From contig NZ_MLFK01000009.1 in assembly GCF_001879205.1 (NCBI RefSeq), forward strand, positions 186,001-250,000: a DNA stretch of 64,000 bases, in the 5' to 3' direction. Numbering within the stretch: position 1 is the first letter of the stretch; every line of letters starts with the position of its first letter. The translations under genes were made by a program, and so were the position numbers. Source of the DNA: Flavobacterium johnsoniae (lineage in GTDB: Bacteria; Bacteroidota; Bacteroidia; Flavobacteriales; Flavobacteriaceae). Positions 10,195-19,911 of the stretch are shown here, in pieces. The notes below the pieces were generated by a model, which saw nothing but the letters and a program-made list of their open reading frames with translations, had not been told where the DNA came from and made no database searches.

Positions 10195-10839
10195 ATGAAT
10201 CATAATATCAAATTAGTACTGCTGCTTTTCATCACATTATTTGCATCTTGTTCTGATGAAGACAACGCAAATGCTTCAGGAAATAATCAGGGATTTTTAA
10301 AAATAGGTAGTCAAAGTGTAGAGTTATCACAGGGATATCTCGAAAATTACGGCACACGCGGCAACGCCTACAATATCGATTTTTCATTACGTTCTAAATC
10401 GATATCTGGAGAAGAAGACGGCGCGGTGGTTTATTTCGAATTGTTTTCCTCACTTCAAAATAATTTAGCCAAAGGCGATTATAGTTTTGGAGGATATTCA
10501 GAAGCTGCAGCCTATACTTTTACCAAATGGGCACAGTCGTTAGTCGGTAAAAATATCAATACAGAAAAAGGAGGTATGTCAGTTACAAACGGTATCAGTA
10601 TCAGGCCTTCGGGTGGTACTTTTAAAGTAATAGAAAACGGACCGGCGTATAAAGTTAGTTTTACCGGAAAAGGAACTGCCAGTTATTATAAAGACGGCGT
10701 GCTTACCTCAACCAAGAACGATGTTAGTTTTGTAATGCAGTACGAGGGAAATGTAAAACGATCTGAAGGTAAAAACTTCACATCAAAAAAAATAAACTCA
10801 AATGAGCGGTTAGAGAAAGATCATGCTGTTATTTGGTAA
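10195..10839 (+). CDS. Hypothetical lipoprotein after the pectinase
   Basis: 214 residues starting with a clear lipoprotein signal (lipobox FASC, Cys19). I do not recognise a family. The mature part is Gly/Ser-rich with alternating hydrophobic residues, consistent with a beta-sandwich. It lies 25 bases after the pectinase gene and is followed by a strong terminator, so it is probably the last gene of the pectin operon. A surface role in pectin handling is only a guess from position. Confidence 0.7.
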   Translation: MNHNIKLVLLLFITLFASCSDEDNANASGNNQGFLKIGSQSVELSQGYLENYGTRGNAYNIDFSLRSKSISGEEDGAVVYFELFSSLQNNLAKGDYSFGGYSEAAAYTFTKWAQSLVGKNINTEKGGMSVTNGISIRPSGGTFKVIENGPAYKVSFTGKGTASYYKDGVLTSTKNDVSFVMQYEGNVKRSEGKNFTSKKINSNERLEKDHAVIW

Positions 10840-10924
10840 TGTTCCGGAGCAGGTGTTTTTTTATAAAATAACACCATAATGAACTGAAAAAGAATATACA
10901 TTATTAATTATTATTGAGTATAAA

Positions 10925-10958
10925 AAGAGACGACTGGCTGGTCGTCTCTTCTTATTTT
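10925..10958 (+). terminator. Rho-independent terminator of the pectin locus
   Basis: A perfect 10-bp stem (AAGAGACGAC / GTCGTCTCTT) with a 6-nt loop, followed by the T-rich run CTTATTTT. It sits 86 bases after the lipoprotein stop and closes the pectin gene run. Confidence 0.85.
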
Positions 10959-11396
10959 GTACATGTAAAAAAACATAAAATGTCTTTGTAGGTTGTGTTC
11001 TTTCTCAAAGATTAAAATCCAACAGTGTAAATAGCTCAACAAAATTGTAGAATAGAACCATCATTTTATAAAGTGGAGGATTTTAAATTACTTAAATTTT
11101 TATATTTGATTCTGACATAGGAGACAGAATTTATTAGTTTAGCTTATTTAGTAATTAAGCAGTGTGATTTTTTGGGTATACTATAGTACATGTTTAGTGG
11201 TAAAATAATATATGTAACCTTGCAAAACCACATCGCAAGATTTTTTTTTGCATTGCCTTTTTACAGCAAACACTCATAAGTTTTGAGTGAAAAATGATAA
11301 TTCAAAGTTTTGTTTAAAATATTGTTGAATAGGAAACAGATTTTAAAAAAATTATGTTTGTAATCGGTTTTTAAGAAAACTAATAATGAATAACCT
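10959..11396. other. A+T-rich intergenic stretch, no gene seen
   Basis: No open frame with coding character on either strand. It is very A+T-rich and presumably contains the promoter of the following TlpA-like gene, but I could not pick a convincing -7/-33 pair. Confidence 0.5.
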
Positions 11397-12458
11397 ATGA
11401 AAAAGCAAACCTATATTATTATCCTATTTTTTTTTATTCATTTAATTCAGGCACAAAAGAACAGTCCGGATTATTTTACATTAAAGGGCGTTTTAAAAAA
11501 TAATTACAAAGGGTATTTATACGTTTCATATGCTGATAAAAAAGATAGTTGTTTGCTGGAAAATAATAAATTTTCTTTCAAAGGGCATATATCAGGTAAC
11601 ATGACAAATTTATTTTTCTGGTTGAAAGGAAAAACTTGTGTAATGAAAAAAGAATTTTTTATCGAAAATAAAAACATTAAAATCAACTTAGCTTTCTATG
11701 ATGAAATCCAAGACAAGGATACGACAGTTTTTTTTCATGCAACTTCAATTGTGGGTACAAAAACAGCTCTGATACAGGACGATTACGAAAAATTTGCTGC
11801 TAATAATTTATATGCTAAAGACCGGTATCAAAATTTATACAGAAAGCTAAACACAATGGCAGTTAAAAACCCAAAAAATTATTATGTGGGTAATTTAATA
11901 GAGGAAATGTGTTGGGATAGCACCTTGGATAAAAATCAATTAAAAAAAATATATAGCAAATTAGATAAAAAAAATCAACGAAAAGACAATATTTATATTA
12001 TAGAAAAAAAACTGTATCCTAAAAACGACATAAATGTAAACGATATGGTTTATGATTTTGAATTGCCGGATGAAAACAATACTGTATTTAAAACAGCATC
12101 TTTAAAAGGGAAATGGTATCTTATAGATTTTTGGGCAACCTATTGCAGTGTCTGTATCGCTGCATTTCCTAAATTAGAAAAGATTCATGATTTATATAAA
12201 GACAGGAATTTTGAAATTTTAGCAGTTTCTGTTGATAAAGATTTGCAACAATGGCAAAATTTTCTAAAAACACATGATCTAAAATGGAAAAATTTGATTG
12301 AAAAAAGAGGTATTGACAATAGCGAAGCTGTAAAAAAATACATTTCTTTTACCCCTTCAAATTTTTTAATTAACCCCGAAGGTAAAATAGTTGCAAACAA
12401 TATTAGTCCCGAAGATTTAGAAAAATTCCTCAAAAAAAATTTAAAATTCGAACCATAA
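11397..12458 (+). CDS. TlpA-like thiol-disulfide oxidoreductase
   Basis: 353 residues. A signal peptide (~1-19, cleaved near IQAQ) is followed by an N-terminal DUF4369-like beta domain (~23-120) and a helical linker. A C-terminal thioredoxin fold (~220-350) carries FWATYCSVCIAAFPKL; the redox pair is C-S-V-C. The family reduces or isomerises disulfides of exported proteins in the periplasm. Very Lys/Asn-rich coding. Its last codons (KFEP-stop) fall at the start of a dispersed repeat copy, so the present C-terminus may be shaped by that repeat. No obvious operon partner. Confidence 0.85.
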   Translation: MKKQTYIIILFFFIHLIQAQKNSPDYFTLKGVLKNNYKGYLYVSYADKKDSCLLENNKFSFKGHISGNMTNLFFWLKGKTCVMKKEFFIENKNIKINLAFYDEIQDKDTTVFFHATSIVGTKTALIQDDYEKFAANNLYAKDRYQNLYRKLNTMAVKNPKNYYVGNLIEEMCWDSTLDKNQLKKIYSKLDKKNQRKDNIYIIEKKLYPKNDINVNDMVYDFELPDENNTVFKTASLKGKWYLIDFWATYCSVCIAAFPKLEKIHDLYKDRNFEILAVSVDKDLQQWQNFLKTHDLKWKNLIEKRGIDNSEAVKKYISFTPSNFLINPEGKIVANNISPEDLEKFLKKNLKFEP

Positions 12459-12665
12459 ATTATTAGGTCGTAATGGCTTGAAAATCTAATTATTTTTGTA
12501 TCAAAAAAGAGACAACTATATAGTAATTATCTATTTAAATGACCTTGAAAGGTCAAATTTCAAAATTTTTTATTGATGATTTGAAGAGGTTGGCTTACTA
12601 TACGCAGTGTCTGGCTTTCATTGGCTTTAGTACTTTGGTTTGGATGTCCTGTTGAGGATTGATGC
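12449..12665 (+). repeat. Dispersed hairpin-tail repeat, copy 1
   Basis: It begins in the last codons of the preceding gene (TTCGAACCATAAATTATTAGG). A degenerate hairpin arm AAAAAAGAGACAACTATATAG follows near 12505, then a tail ending TTTGGTTTGGATGTCCTGTTG. The tail is nearly the same as that at ~20110-20227 and more distantly related to those at 54190-54305 and 56940-56985. No intact ORF. Confidence 0.75.
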
Positions 12666-12748
12666 GAAATGTATTTAGTTTTATATCTGATTTTGTCACA
12701 AAATGCAATGTGATAATTTTTACTTTATTTACTCAAAGTAAAAAGAAA

Positions 12749-13801
12749 TTACTTTCCGATCTTTTCAAAAATAAGCTGCATCATATCAGGATCTAAAGCA
12801 GTCATGTCTACTAATTTTAATGATTTTACCATTTTTAAAGTTGTTGTTTTATAATACTGAAAATGGGGTGTTTCCAAATGAGATTTATAGGCCTTTTGAT
12901 TGGCGTATATTTCAACTATCCTGATCTGCAAAGGATTTTCCTTTTGAAACATAGGATAAATGGCAATCACTCCTGCTTCCAGTTTTACTGATTCTGAAGA
13001 TTCTTTATCCAATATAGTTTTGTATTCGTCTAAGTACTCAGGGATAATTTCGATTTCAGAAATTCTTACCATCATATCACGTTCGATAATTGGCACAACA
13101 GGCTGTCCAATAGCATTTCTTAAAACATTGGCTTGTGTTTTTCCTGCTGTTTTTTCAATAATAGTTGTAAGTTCCAAAAGCTGTGTATCTGTAATCCCTG
13201 TATTTTTCCCCATAAACAAATGCGCTTGAAGCTGTGGTTCAACTCCGGGCATTGCGGCTAATGCTGAGATCGTTACAAACTCTCGCTGGCGAAAATTCAA
13301 CACGTCACGATTGAAGATATCTGCAAACAAATGTTCTTTTAAAAAAGTATCTATTACAGGAGCAAAAGCAGCGGCACCTGTTTTCGGGCCAGTTTCTTCT
13401 TTATTCGTTAATTTTTGAAGATTCTCTTTTCCTGATTTGTATTTGTCAGTCGGGAGTGTTTCAGAAGCATCTTTTCCTACAGCATCTTTTATGCCCTGAG
13501 ATTTTCTTTCTTCAAGAACAGCCATTAGCGTGTTGATAGCATTTAAACTTCGGGGAAATCCGCAATACGCATAAAGTTGTACCAAAGCTTCTTTTATTTC
13601 ATTTATGGTGAGGCCGGCATCTAGACCATTATTTAGGGCAGGTTTCAATTGCTCTAAATTTCCTGTAGCTGTTAGTGCTGCAATAGCAGCCATGCTTTGC
13701 TGATTTGTATTTAAGGTTTGATTGTTTTGTGAAGTCATTGTATTAAAAATTAAGCAGAAAGTAAATATATGTGGAGAGAGTCGAAATTTCTTTTTTGTCA
13801 T
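12749..13801 (-). CDS. Carboxymuconolactone decarboxylase-type fusion with ABM monooxygenase domain
   Basis: 350 residues. A hydrophobic N-terminus ending near MTSQ could be a signal peptide; a start inside it (MTSQNNQ) is possible. Then come two CMD/AhpD-like helical domains (~40-115, with CGFPRSLNAINTL, and ~150-230, with FRQREFVTISALAAMPG). A C-terminal antibiotic-biosynthesis-monooxygenase-type domain (~240-335) ends with a TTTLKMVKSLKL strand. The first CMD domain has one Cys but no C-x-x-C pair, so AhpD-type peroxidase activity is not indicated. It is divergent from an AraC regulator that probably controls it. Confidence 0.8.
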   Translation of the reverse strand: MTKKKFRLSPHIFTFCLIFNTMTSQNNQTLNTNQQSMAAIAALTATGNLEQLKPALNNGLDAGLTINEIKEALVQLYAYCGFPRSLNAINTLMAVLEERKSQGIKDAVGKDASETLPTDKYKSGKENLQKLTNKEETGPKTGAAAFAPVIDTFLKEHLFADIFNRDVLNFRQREFVTISALAAMPGVEPQLQAHLFMGKNTGITDTQLLELTTIIEKTAGKTQANVLRNAIGQPVVPIIERDMMVRISEIEIIPEYLDEYKTILDKESSESVKLEAGVIAIYPMFQKENPLQIRIVEIYANQKAYKSHLETPHFQYYKTTTLKMVKSLKLVDMTALDPDMMQLIFEKIGK

Positions 13802-13992
13802 AACTATGTGGATTTATAAATTAAAAGGTTGAGAACATTACTAAGGTTAATGAAAGAATTATTAGTAATTCTCTACTTTTAGCTATTACAAATTTCGGAA
13901 CTGTAATGGAGTTGATTTTATACAAACTACAGATGTATTTACCATTTTTACTGATTTTGAATTAGAATCGTGAGTTACATAACTCCGTTTGT

Positions 13993-14000
13993 TAAATTTG
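13993..14000 (+). promoter_or_regulatory. -7 element (TAAATTTG) of the AraC gene
   Basis: TAAATTTG matches the Bacteroidota -7 consensus TAnnTTTG exactly and lies 16 bases before the ATG at 14017. No good -33 TTG was found at 17-23 bp, so the promoter may need an activator. Confidence 0.5.
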
Positions 14001-14016
14001 TATAAAACGTGTGGTT

Positions 14017-14913
14017 ATGGAACGAATTGATAGAATTAAAACAGTTAAGCAATACAATGATTCAGTAGGAGCGGAGACTTTGCATCCTCTGGTTAGCGTT
14101 GTCAATTTTGATGAAATACCAACTTACCAGTATTTTAAAAGGTATATGGGAGTTTATGCTGTTTTTTTGAAGTATATAAAATGTGGCGATATGCGCTATG
14201 GATGCCAATCTTATGATTATGAAGATGGCACACTAGTTTTTATTTCACCGGGTCAGATTTATGGAATTGATAACAGAAATGAGATTATAAAGCCTTGGGG
14301 CAAAGCACTGGTTTTTCATCCTGATCTGCTTGCCGGAACAAGTCTTGCTAAACAAATCAAGGACTATTCTTTTTTTTCTTATGAAGTAAATGAAGCATTG
14401 CACTTATCTAAAAAAGAAAGAAAAACAATCAACGATTGTTTTGAAAAAATTCTAAACGAAATCGATCTAAATATTGACAAGCATAGTAAAACACTTATTG
14501 TTTCTAATATTGAGCTTTTATTAAATTACTGCATGCGATATTATGACAGGCAGTTTATCACCAGAACGCATGTGAATAAAGATATTCTGATTCGTTTTGA
14601 AAATCTGCTCAAGGATTATTTTACTTCTGGTAAATCTAAGACTTTAGGACTTCCTTCAGTAACTTATTGTGCTGAGCAGCTATTTCTATCGGCTAATTAT
14701 TTTGGAGACCTTATAAAAAAAGAAACCGGAAGTACAGCTTTAGATTACATTCAGTCAAAATTAATCGAAGAGGCAAAAGCAATATTATTTGATCACGAAA
14801 AATCTGTAAGTGATATTGCTTACGAATTGGGTTTTAAATATCAGCAGCATTTTACAAGATTATTTAAACAAAAGACAGGACTCACTCCATTACAGTATCG
14901 TATAAATGGATAA
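14017..14913 (+). CDS. AraC-family transcriptional regulator (paralogue 1)
   Basis: 298 residues from the ATG at 14017; an in-frame GTG at 14011 is less likely. The N-terminal ~190 residues form a cupin-like sensing domain containing CGDMRYGCQSYDYEDGTLVF. Two C-terminal HTH motifs follow (~200-295), ending VSDIAYELGFKYQQHFTRLF and KTGLTPLQYR. It closely resembles the AraC genes at 18676 and 55882 in the window. It is divergent from the CMD-ABM gene, its likely target. Confidence 0.92.
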   Translation: MERIDRIKTVKQYNDSVGAETLHPLVSVVNFDEIPTYQYFKRYMGVYAVFLKYIKCGDMRYGCQSYDYEDGTLVFISPGQIYGIDNRNEIIKPWGKALVFHPDLLAGTSLAKQIKDYSFFSYEVNEALHLSKKERKTINDCFEKILNEIDLNIDKHSKTLIVSNIELLLNYCMRYYDRQFITRTHVNKDILIRFENLLKDYFTSGKSKTLGLPSVTYCAEQLFLSANYFGDLIKKETGSTALDYIQSKLIEEAKAILFDHEKSVSDIAYELGFKYQQHFTRLFKQKTGLTPLQYRING

Positions 14914-14942
14914 TTAAAAAAGAAATACATTTAAAATAATTT

Positions 14943-14982
14943 AACCGTTGGGAAAATATAAATTTTCCGACGGTTTTTTTTT
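14943..14982 (+). terminator. Terminator after the AraC gene
   Basis: The arms AACCGTTGGGAAAAT and ATTTTCCGACGGTT pair with one bulge, then a run of nine T. It lies 30 bases after the stop codon. Confidence 0.85.
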
Positions 14983-15200
14983 AATACTAGAATTAAGGAG
15001 ACGCTATTTGAGGAATATGTCTCGCAGGGATCAAATGATAAAAAAGTTAATTTATTTTTAGTTAAATGAAGTATCAGTCTACGCTATAAATAAAAATTTT
15101 ACTACAACTAGGGGATATATCAATTTTCATACACTTATATTTTAACGTGAAAAATAAAATCCAGGCCAATTCTGAATAAAAACTAAACATTTTAATAATT

Positions 15201-16739
15201 ATGAAACATTACAAAACCCAGATTTCTTTATTTTCAGGGCTCTTTTATGTTGTGCTTTTTTCTTTTACACTTTCTTTTTCAGCTTTTGCGCAGAAAGCAA
15301 CCATTAAAGGGATATTTGAAAAAGTTCCAGATGGAGCTTATCTATCTTTCCCGAACAAATATTTCGATAGCAAAGACGATGATTCGGACTTTCTAATCCC
15401 GATAGATTCAAAAGGAAATTTTGATTTTACGATTTACATTTCTCATCCTCAGATAGCTTCTTTTGTCTATTACGTTAAAAATAATGCGGTTTTTGTGTCA
15501 TGCGACCTATTCGTCTCACCTGGAGATGATCTTCGCATTACAATCGATTCATCACTGAAAGCGGAAAATGTCAAAGTTACGGGATTAAATGTGGAGAATA
15601 ACCAGCTGTTGAATTCCATTTCACACTTTGACGACGAAAAATTTATAGGGGATACGATTCCTGATCGGGTTTATAAAGAAATCCAAGGCATAGCCTTACA
15701 TAATAAAAATGTACTGGATAAATATATCAAAGCGCACCATCCATCTAAGGAATTTACAAAAACATGGCAGATCAATCTGGAATATTTGGCGCCTGAGGTC
15801 TTCTACGCCTTTGAGCAAAACAACAAATTTAGAAATCAAAAGGCTTATGCACGCAATTTGAATAAATGGAAACAATGCAGGGAGGAGTTGTTTTCGAAAA
15901 TTAAAATAAACAATGACGATGCGATGAATGCGCCCTATTATCGCCGTTTTGTTTATGACATCTTGGGACGCAAGAAAGAAGAACTATGGCAGGAAGCTTC
16001 TGGTGCCAATCAAGAAGCTTTTTATAAGGAATGGTACAATGCTTCGGTTGAAGAGGTAGGCAAGCTTTTTATTGCTGATAATACTAATATTCTGACAGAG
16101 AAAATCATTCAAAAATACTATACAGGAAAATCAGCCGAATATGCTTATGCAGTTTTTTTTAAACAATCACTTGATGATGAAAACAATAAAAATCTGCCGC
16201 AGATCTTCGAAAATTTCAAGAGCTGGTTTCCTAATAGTGACTATATAGAGCAATTTGAGCCTATGATCAGTAAAATCATTGAAAGCAATAAGAAAACATT
16301 GAATGATAAGATGTTTTTTGTAGACAATGAGAATAAGTTCAAGAGCTTTGACGAAGTCATCCATCAGTTTAAAGGAAAAACGGTTTTGATTGATATGTGG
16401 GGAACATGGTGCGCACCTTGCAGAAAAGAAATCAACGAGCACAGCAAGGCGCTGCATGATTATTTCAGAGATAAGGGCGTTGAGTTCTTATATGTTGCCA
16501 ATCACGACAGTCATAATTCTGAAAACTGGAAAAAACTCATCGCTTATGAAAGTTTAGAAGGATTCCATATTCTTGCCAGTGAGGCGCTGACAAAAGATAT
16601 TATGGCTAAGACCAAAGGGCAGGGATTTCCAACGTATATTGTTTTAAGCAAGGATGGCAGCTATGAACTCTCGAAAGCAGGATATCCCATGAAAAGGGAA
16701 GTGCTGATCAAGCAGCTGGAAGTTGCAATTGCCAAGTAA
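15201..16739 (+). CDS. TlpA-family disulfide reductase
   Basis: 512 residues with an N-terminal signal peptide (cleaved near AFAQ, ~30). A DUF4369-like beta domain (~35-125) and a long helical middle follow. The C-terminal thioredoxin domain (~370-510) carries DMWGTWCAPCRKEI and the cis-Pro loop GQGFPTYIV. WCAPC is the standard TlpA/ResA active site. It should act in the periplasm as a thiol reductant; the substrate is unknown. Separated from neighbours by ~290-310 bases each side, so probably a single transcription unit. Confidence 0.9.
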   Translation: MKHYKTQISLFSGLFYVVLFSFTLSFSAFAQKATIKGIFEKVPDGAYLSFPNKYFDSKDDDSDFLIPIDSKGNFDFTIYISHPQIASFVYYVKNNAVFVSCDLFVSPGDDLRITIDSSLKAENVKVTGLNVENNQLLNSISHFDDEKFIGDTIPDRVYKEIQGIALHNKNVLDKYIKAHHPSKEFTKTWQINLEYLAPEVFYAFEQNNKFRNQKAYARNLNKWKQCREELFSKIKINNDDAMNAPYYRRFVYDILGRKKEELWQEASGANQEAFYKEWYNASVEEVGKLFIADNTNILTEKIIQKYYTGKSAEYAYAVFFKQSLDDENNKNLPQIFENFKSWFPNSDYIEQFEPMISKIIESNKKTLNDKMFFVDNENKFKSFDEVIHQFKGKTVLIDMWGTWCAPCRKEINEHSKALHDYFRDKGVEFLYVANHDSHNSENWKKLIAYESLEGFHILASEALTKDIMAKTKGQGFPTYIVLSKDGSYELSKAGYPMKREVLIKQLEVAIAK

Positions 16740-17052
16740 AATTTGCTACTAAAATCCTTCAGAATTTTATGTAAGAGATATACGTAATCTAATAATGATA
16801 ATTGACGTTTGGGCCTTTATAAATTTCTTGATATTGAAATGCAATTTAGATCAGCAAGGGGTGTATTCACTATTCTACATCTTTTTTGGATTTTTGGGTA
16901 TCCTGTTGAGGATCATTTAATATTGCTTTAAATTAAAAAAAAGCTCTTTATTTAAAATAGAATAACTTTAGAGATATGGTTACAATTTTCCGTAGTTTAG
17001 ATACTACTATCAGATAAACTAAATCGAAATTTGCAATATTAAAATAAACATT
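16740..17052. repeat. Gap with a decayed repeat tail
   Basis: No gene. Bases ~16878-16915 (TTTTTTGGATTTTTGGGTATCCTGTTGAGGATC) resemble the end of the hairpin-tail repeat seen at 12630-12660. The remainder is A+T-rich upstream sequence of the DJ-1 gene. Confidence 0.4.
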
Positions 17053-17748
17053 ATGATTTTAAATATTTTAATTGTTGTGACTAATATTGGTACGTACGCA
17101 AAAAGCGATGTTAAAACAGGTTTATGGTTAAGTGAACTTACCCATATGTATGATATGGCTCTAAAAGAAGGGTATAAAGTAACGATTGCCAGTCCAAATG
17201 GTGGCGATGTACCTATCGATCCTGAAAGTTTAAAATTTTTTATGCTTGATAAAATTTCAAAGAAATATTGGAGCAAATCTTCTTTTCGTGAATTATTAAA
17301 AAATAGTAAAAGTCTGGATGACGTTTCTAATGAAAAGTTTGATTTGATTTATTTGGCTGGTGGACATGGAACGATGTTTGATTTTATAGATAATAAAACA
17401 TTACAAAATAGTATTGCTAATCAGTATGAAAGCGGAAAAATGATTGCAGGCATCTGTCACGGAGTTGGCGGATTGTTAAATGTGAAATTATCGAATGGCG
17501 AATATTTGATAAAAAATAAGACGATTACCGGTTTCAATTGGTTTGAAGAAAGTCTTGCCAGCAGAAAAAAAGTTGTGCCTTTTAATTTAGAGGCTGCCTT
17601 AAAGCAAAGAGGATCGGCTTATAAAAAGGCTTTTATTCCCATGACTTCTTATGTGGTTACAGATGGAAATTTAATTACGGGGCAGAATCCATTCAGTTCA
17701 AAAAAAATGGCAGAAGTGGTAATGAAACAATTAAAAAAAATGAAGTAA
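17053..17748 (+). CDS. DJ-1/PfpI-family protein
   Basis: 231 residues. The class I glutamine-amidotransferase-like fold shows AGGHGTMFD at 102-110 and nucleophile-elbow GICHGVGG with Cys135-His136. A conserved Glu lies in WLSELTH (~28), as in Hsp31-type members. The family includes glyoxalase III/deglycase and chaperone enzymes; which applies here is not determined. It starts an operon: the epimerase gene begins 1 base after its stop. Confidence 0.88.
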   Translation: MILNILIVVTNIGTYAKSDVKTGLWLSELTHMYDMALKEGYKVTIASPNGGDVPIDPESLKFFMLDKISKKYWSKSSFRELLKNSKSLDDVSNEKFDLIYLAGGHGTMFDFIDNKTLQNSIANQYESGKMIAGICHGVGGLLNVKLSNGEYLIKNKTITGFNWFEESLASRKKVVPFNLEAALKQRGSAYKKAFIPMTSYVVTDGNLITGQNPFSSKKMAEVVMKQLKKMK

Positions 17749-17749
17749 T

Positions 17750-18673
17750 ATGCAGACAATATTAGGAGCAAACGGACAGATTGGTGAGGAACTGGCAAGA
17801 GAATTAAAAAGAAATTTTACTTCGAATATAAGACTTGTAAGCCGAAAAGCACAAAAAATAAATGATACTGATACTGTTTTTTCGGCAGATTTAACCAATA
17901 AAGAAAAAGCAATAGAAGCCGTGAAAGGAAGTGAAATCGCATATTTTACTTTAGGACTTCCGATGGATACTGACTTATGGGAAAAACAATTTGTACTGAT
18001 CTTAGGAAATGTTATTGAAGCTTGTAAAATCAATAAAACGAAACTGGTATTTTTTGATAATACCTATATGTATCCCCAAGATGGTAGAGTGCTTACTGAA
18101 GAAACTGCCTTTGAACCTGTGGGAAGAAAAGGAAAAATCAGGAAAGAAATGGCCGAAATGGTTCTAAGTGAAATAAAATCAGGTCAGTTAGAAGCGGTAA
18201 TTTGTCGTGCACCTGAATTTTATGGACCCGCCAAAACGCAGAGTATTACTAATACTTTGATTTTTAATGCAATTAAGGAAAATAAAAAACTAAAAGTACC
18301 TTTGAGCGACACTAAAAAGCGAAGTCTGATTTGGACGCCAGATGCAAGTCGTGCCACGGCATTAATAGGGAATACGCCGGATGCCTTTGGACAAACATGG
18401 CATTTGCCTGTTGATGAAAGCCATCTTAATTATAAAGAATTCATAGTATTAGCTTCTAAAATTTATGGAAGGGAATTAAAATATAAAGTTATTCCAAAGT
18501 TTGTATTTGCAATCGGAGCGCTTTTCAATAAAAGATTAAAAGAACTGCAAGAACTGCTTCCAAGATACGAACACGCCAATATTTTTGATGATTCAAAATT
18601 TAGAAAGCGCTTTCCAGATTTCACTGTAACAAGCTATAAAGAGGGAATAAAACAGATTAAGAACGAACTGTAA
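17750..18673 (+). CDS. NAD(P)-binding epimerase/dehydratase-like protein
   Basis: 307 residues of an atypical SDR Rossmann protein. The nucleotide-binding loop GANGQIGEEL is at residues 6-15, followed by FFDNTYMYPQDG and RAPEFYGPAK. There is no clear YxxxK. Members often reduce or isomerise small carbonyls. It is translationally close to the DJ-1 gene (1-base gap) and is followed 2 bases later by an AraC regulator, so the three form one unit. Confidence 0.85.
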   Translation: MQTILGANGQIGEELARELKRNFTSNIRLVSRKAQKINDTDTVFSADLTNKEKAIEAVKGSEIAYFTLGLPMDTDLWEKQFVLILGNVIEACKINKTKLVFFDNTYMYPQDGRVLTEETAFEPVGRKGKIRKEMAEMVLSEIKSGQLEAVICRAPEFYGPAKTQSITNTLIFNAIKENKKLKVPLSDTKKRSLIWTPDASRATALIGNTPDAFGQTWHLPVDESHLNYKEFIVLASKIYGRELKYKVIPKFVFAIGALFNKRLKELQELLPRYEHANIFDDSKFRKRFPDFTVTSYKEGIKQIKNEL

Positions 18674-18675
18674 TA

Positions 18676-19587
18676 ATGAGCACCCCTGTAAAAATACCAT
18701 CCATTAATGCGCTCCATCAATTTTTAGGATTAAAGAAGCCTTTAAATCCGCTAGTTAGCTTATTTGGTTTTGATGATGTAAAATTGGAATCTGAGACCAT
18801 TTTAAGCGCTTTTACTTCTGACTTTTATATTATTGCCTTGAAGAAAGATTGTGCAGGAGGGAAGTTCAAGTATGGTCAGCAGTATTACGATTTTGATGAG
18901 GGAATCATGTATTTTACCGCTCCGAATCAGGTATTACAATTTGAAGATATTCTGCTAAATGGTGTAAAAGGATTTGTGTTGGCCGTACATCCTGATTTTT
19001 TATACCATTATCCTTTGGCTGTAAAAATCAAAGAATACGGATATTTCTCTTATACTGTCAACGAAGCACTAAATCTTTCTGAAAAAGAAGAAGGAGCTAT
19101 CATACAGATAATAGAAAATATCGGTAAAGAAATCCACAATAACATGGATGCTTTTACCCAGGATTTATTGATAAGCAATATTGAATTGCTTTTGAAATAC
19201 TGCGACCGTTATTACAGCCGTCAATTTTTGACCAGGAAGAAAGCAAATTATGATCTGCTTATTAAATTGGAAGCCCTGTTAGATGATTCATTCAAAAATG
19301 ATAATTTAACAGCAAATGGAATTCCGACAGTTGCGAATATAGCTAAAGAGTTTCATTTAAGTCCTAATTATCTCTCTGATATGTTACGTATACAGACCGG
19401 GCAGACAACTCAACAGCATATCCAAAATAGAATAATAGAAAAAGCAAAAGAACTTTTATCTACGACTTCACTGTCCGTATCTGAGATTGCTTACCGATTG
19501 GGTTTTGAATATCCGCAATCGTTTCATCGTTTATTTAAAAACCAAGTGACCGTTTCTCCATTAGAATTTAGGCAATCTTTTAATTAA
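18676..19587 (+). CDS. AraC-family transcriptional regulator (paralogue 2)
   Basis: 303 residues with the same layout as the 14017 and 55882 genes: an N-terminal cupin-type domain (KYGQQYYDFDEGIMYFTAPNQ) and a C-terminal double HTH ending VSEIAYRLGFEYPQSFHRLF and VSPLEFRQSF. It is the third gene of the DJ-1/epimerase operon and probably regulates that operon or itself. Confidence 0.92.
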   Translation: MSTPVKIPSINALHQFLGLKKPLNPLVSLFGFDDVKLESETILSAFTSDFYIIALKKDCAGGKFKYGQQYYDFDEGIMYFTAPNQVLQFEDILLNGVKGFVLAVHPDFLYHYPLAVKIKEYGYFSYTVNEALNLSEKEEGAIIQIIENIGKEIHNNMDAFTQDLLISNIELLLKYCDRYYSRQFLTRKKANYDLLIKLEALLDDSFKNDNLTANGIPTVANIAKEFHLSPNYLSDMLRIQTGQTTQQHIQNRIIEKAKELLSTTSLSVSEIAYRLGFEYPQSFHRLFKNQVTVSPLEFRQSFN

Positions 19588-19598
19588 AAAATTTAAGA

Positions 19599-19817
19599 AT
19601 GACGCCCAGTGAAGAATTGCTTGATTCAAATAAGATGCAATTATTTTGTGATGCCATTCCTAATTTTACAAATTATTCTGAAAAAGAAAAAGAGATTATA
19701 ATATCGAAAATAAGAGAGTATTGCTCTCAAACCCTTGTAATACCCGAAACATTTACGCTCAATCAATTGCAGGGTACTCAGTCATTTATTATTTTCGATG
19801 AAACTATAATATGTTAG
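19599..19817 (+). CDS. Small hypothetical protein
   Basis: 72 residues starting 11 bases after the AraC gene. The composition looks coding, with a Lys/Glu-rich helix (SEKEKEIIISKIREY) followed by a beta-like end. I recognise no family. The abrupt end and the repeat sequence ~95 bases downstream raise the possibility that it is the N-terminal remnant of a longer protein. Confidence 0.45.
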   Translation: MTPSEELLDSNKMQLFCDAIPNFTNYSEKEKEIIISKIREYCSQTLVIPETFTLNQLQGTQSFIIFDETIIC

Positions 19818-19911
19818 CGTCATATTTCGGCCACAAAATGACGATATTTTAAAAACTAAATTAGAAGAACTTCTGCACTAAGATTTTGTTATTAAGATAA
19901 ATACAAAACGC

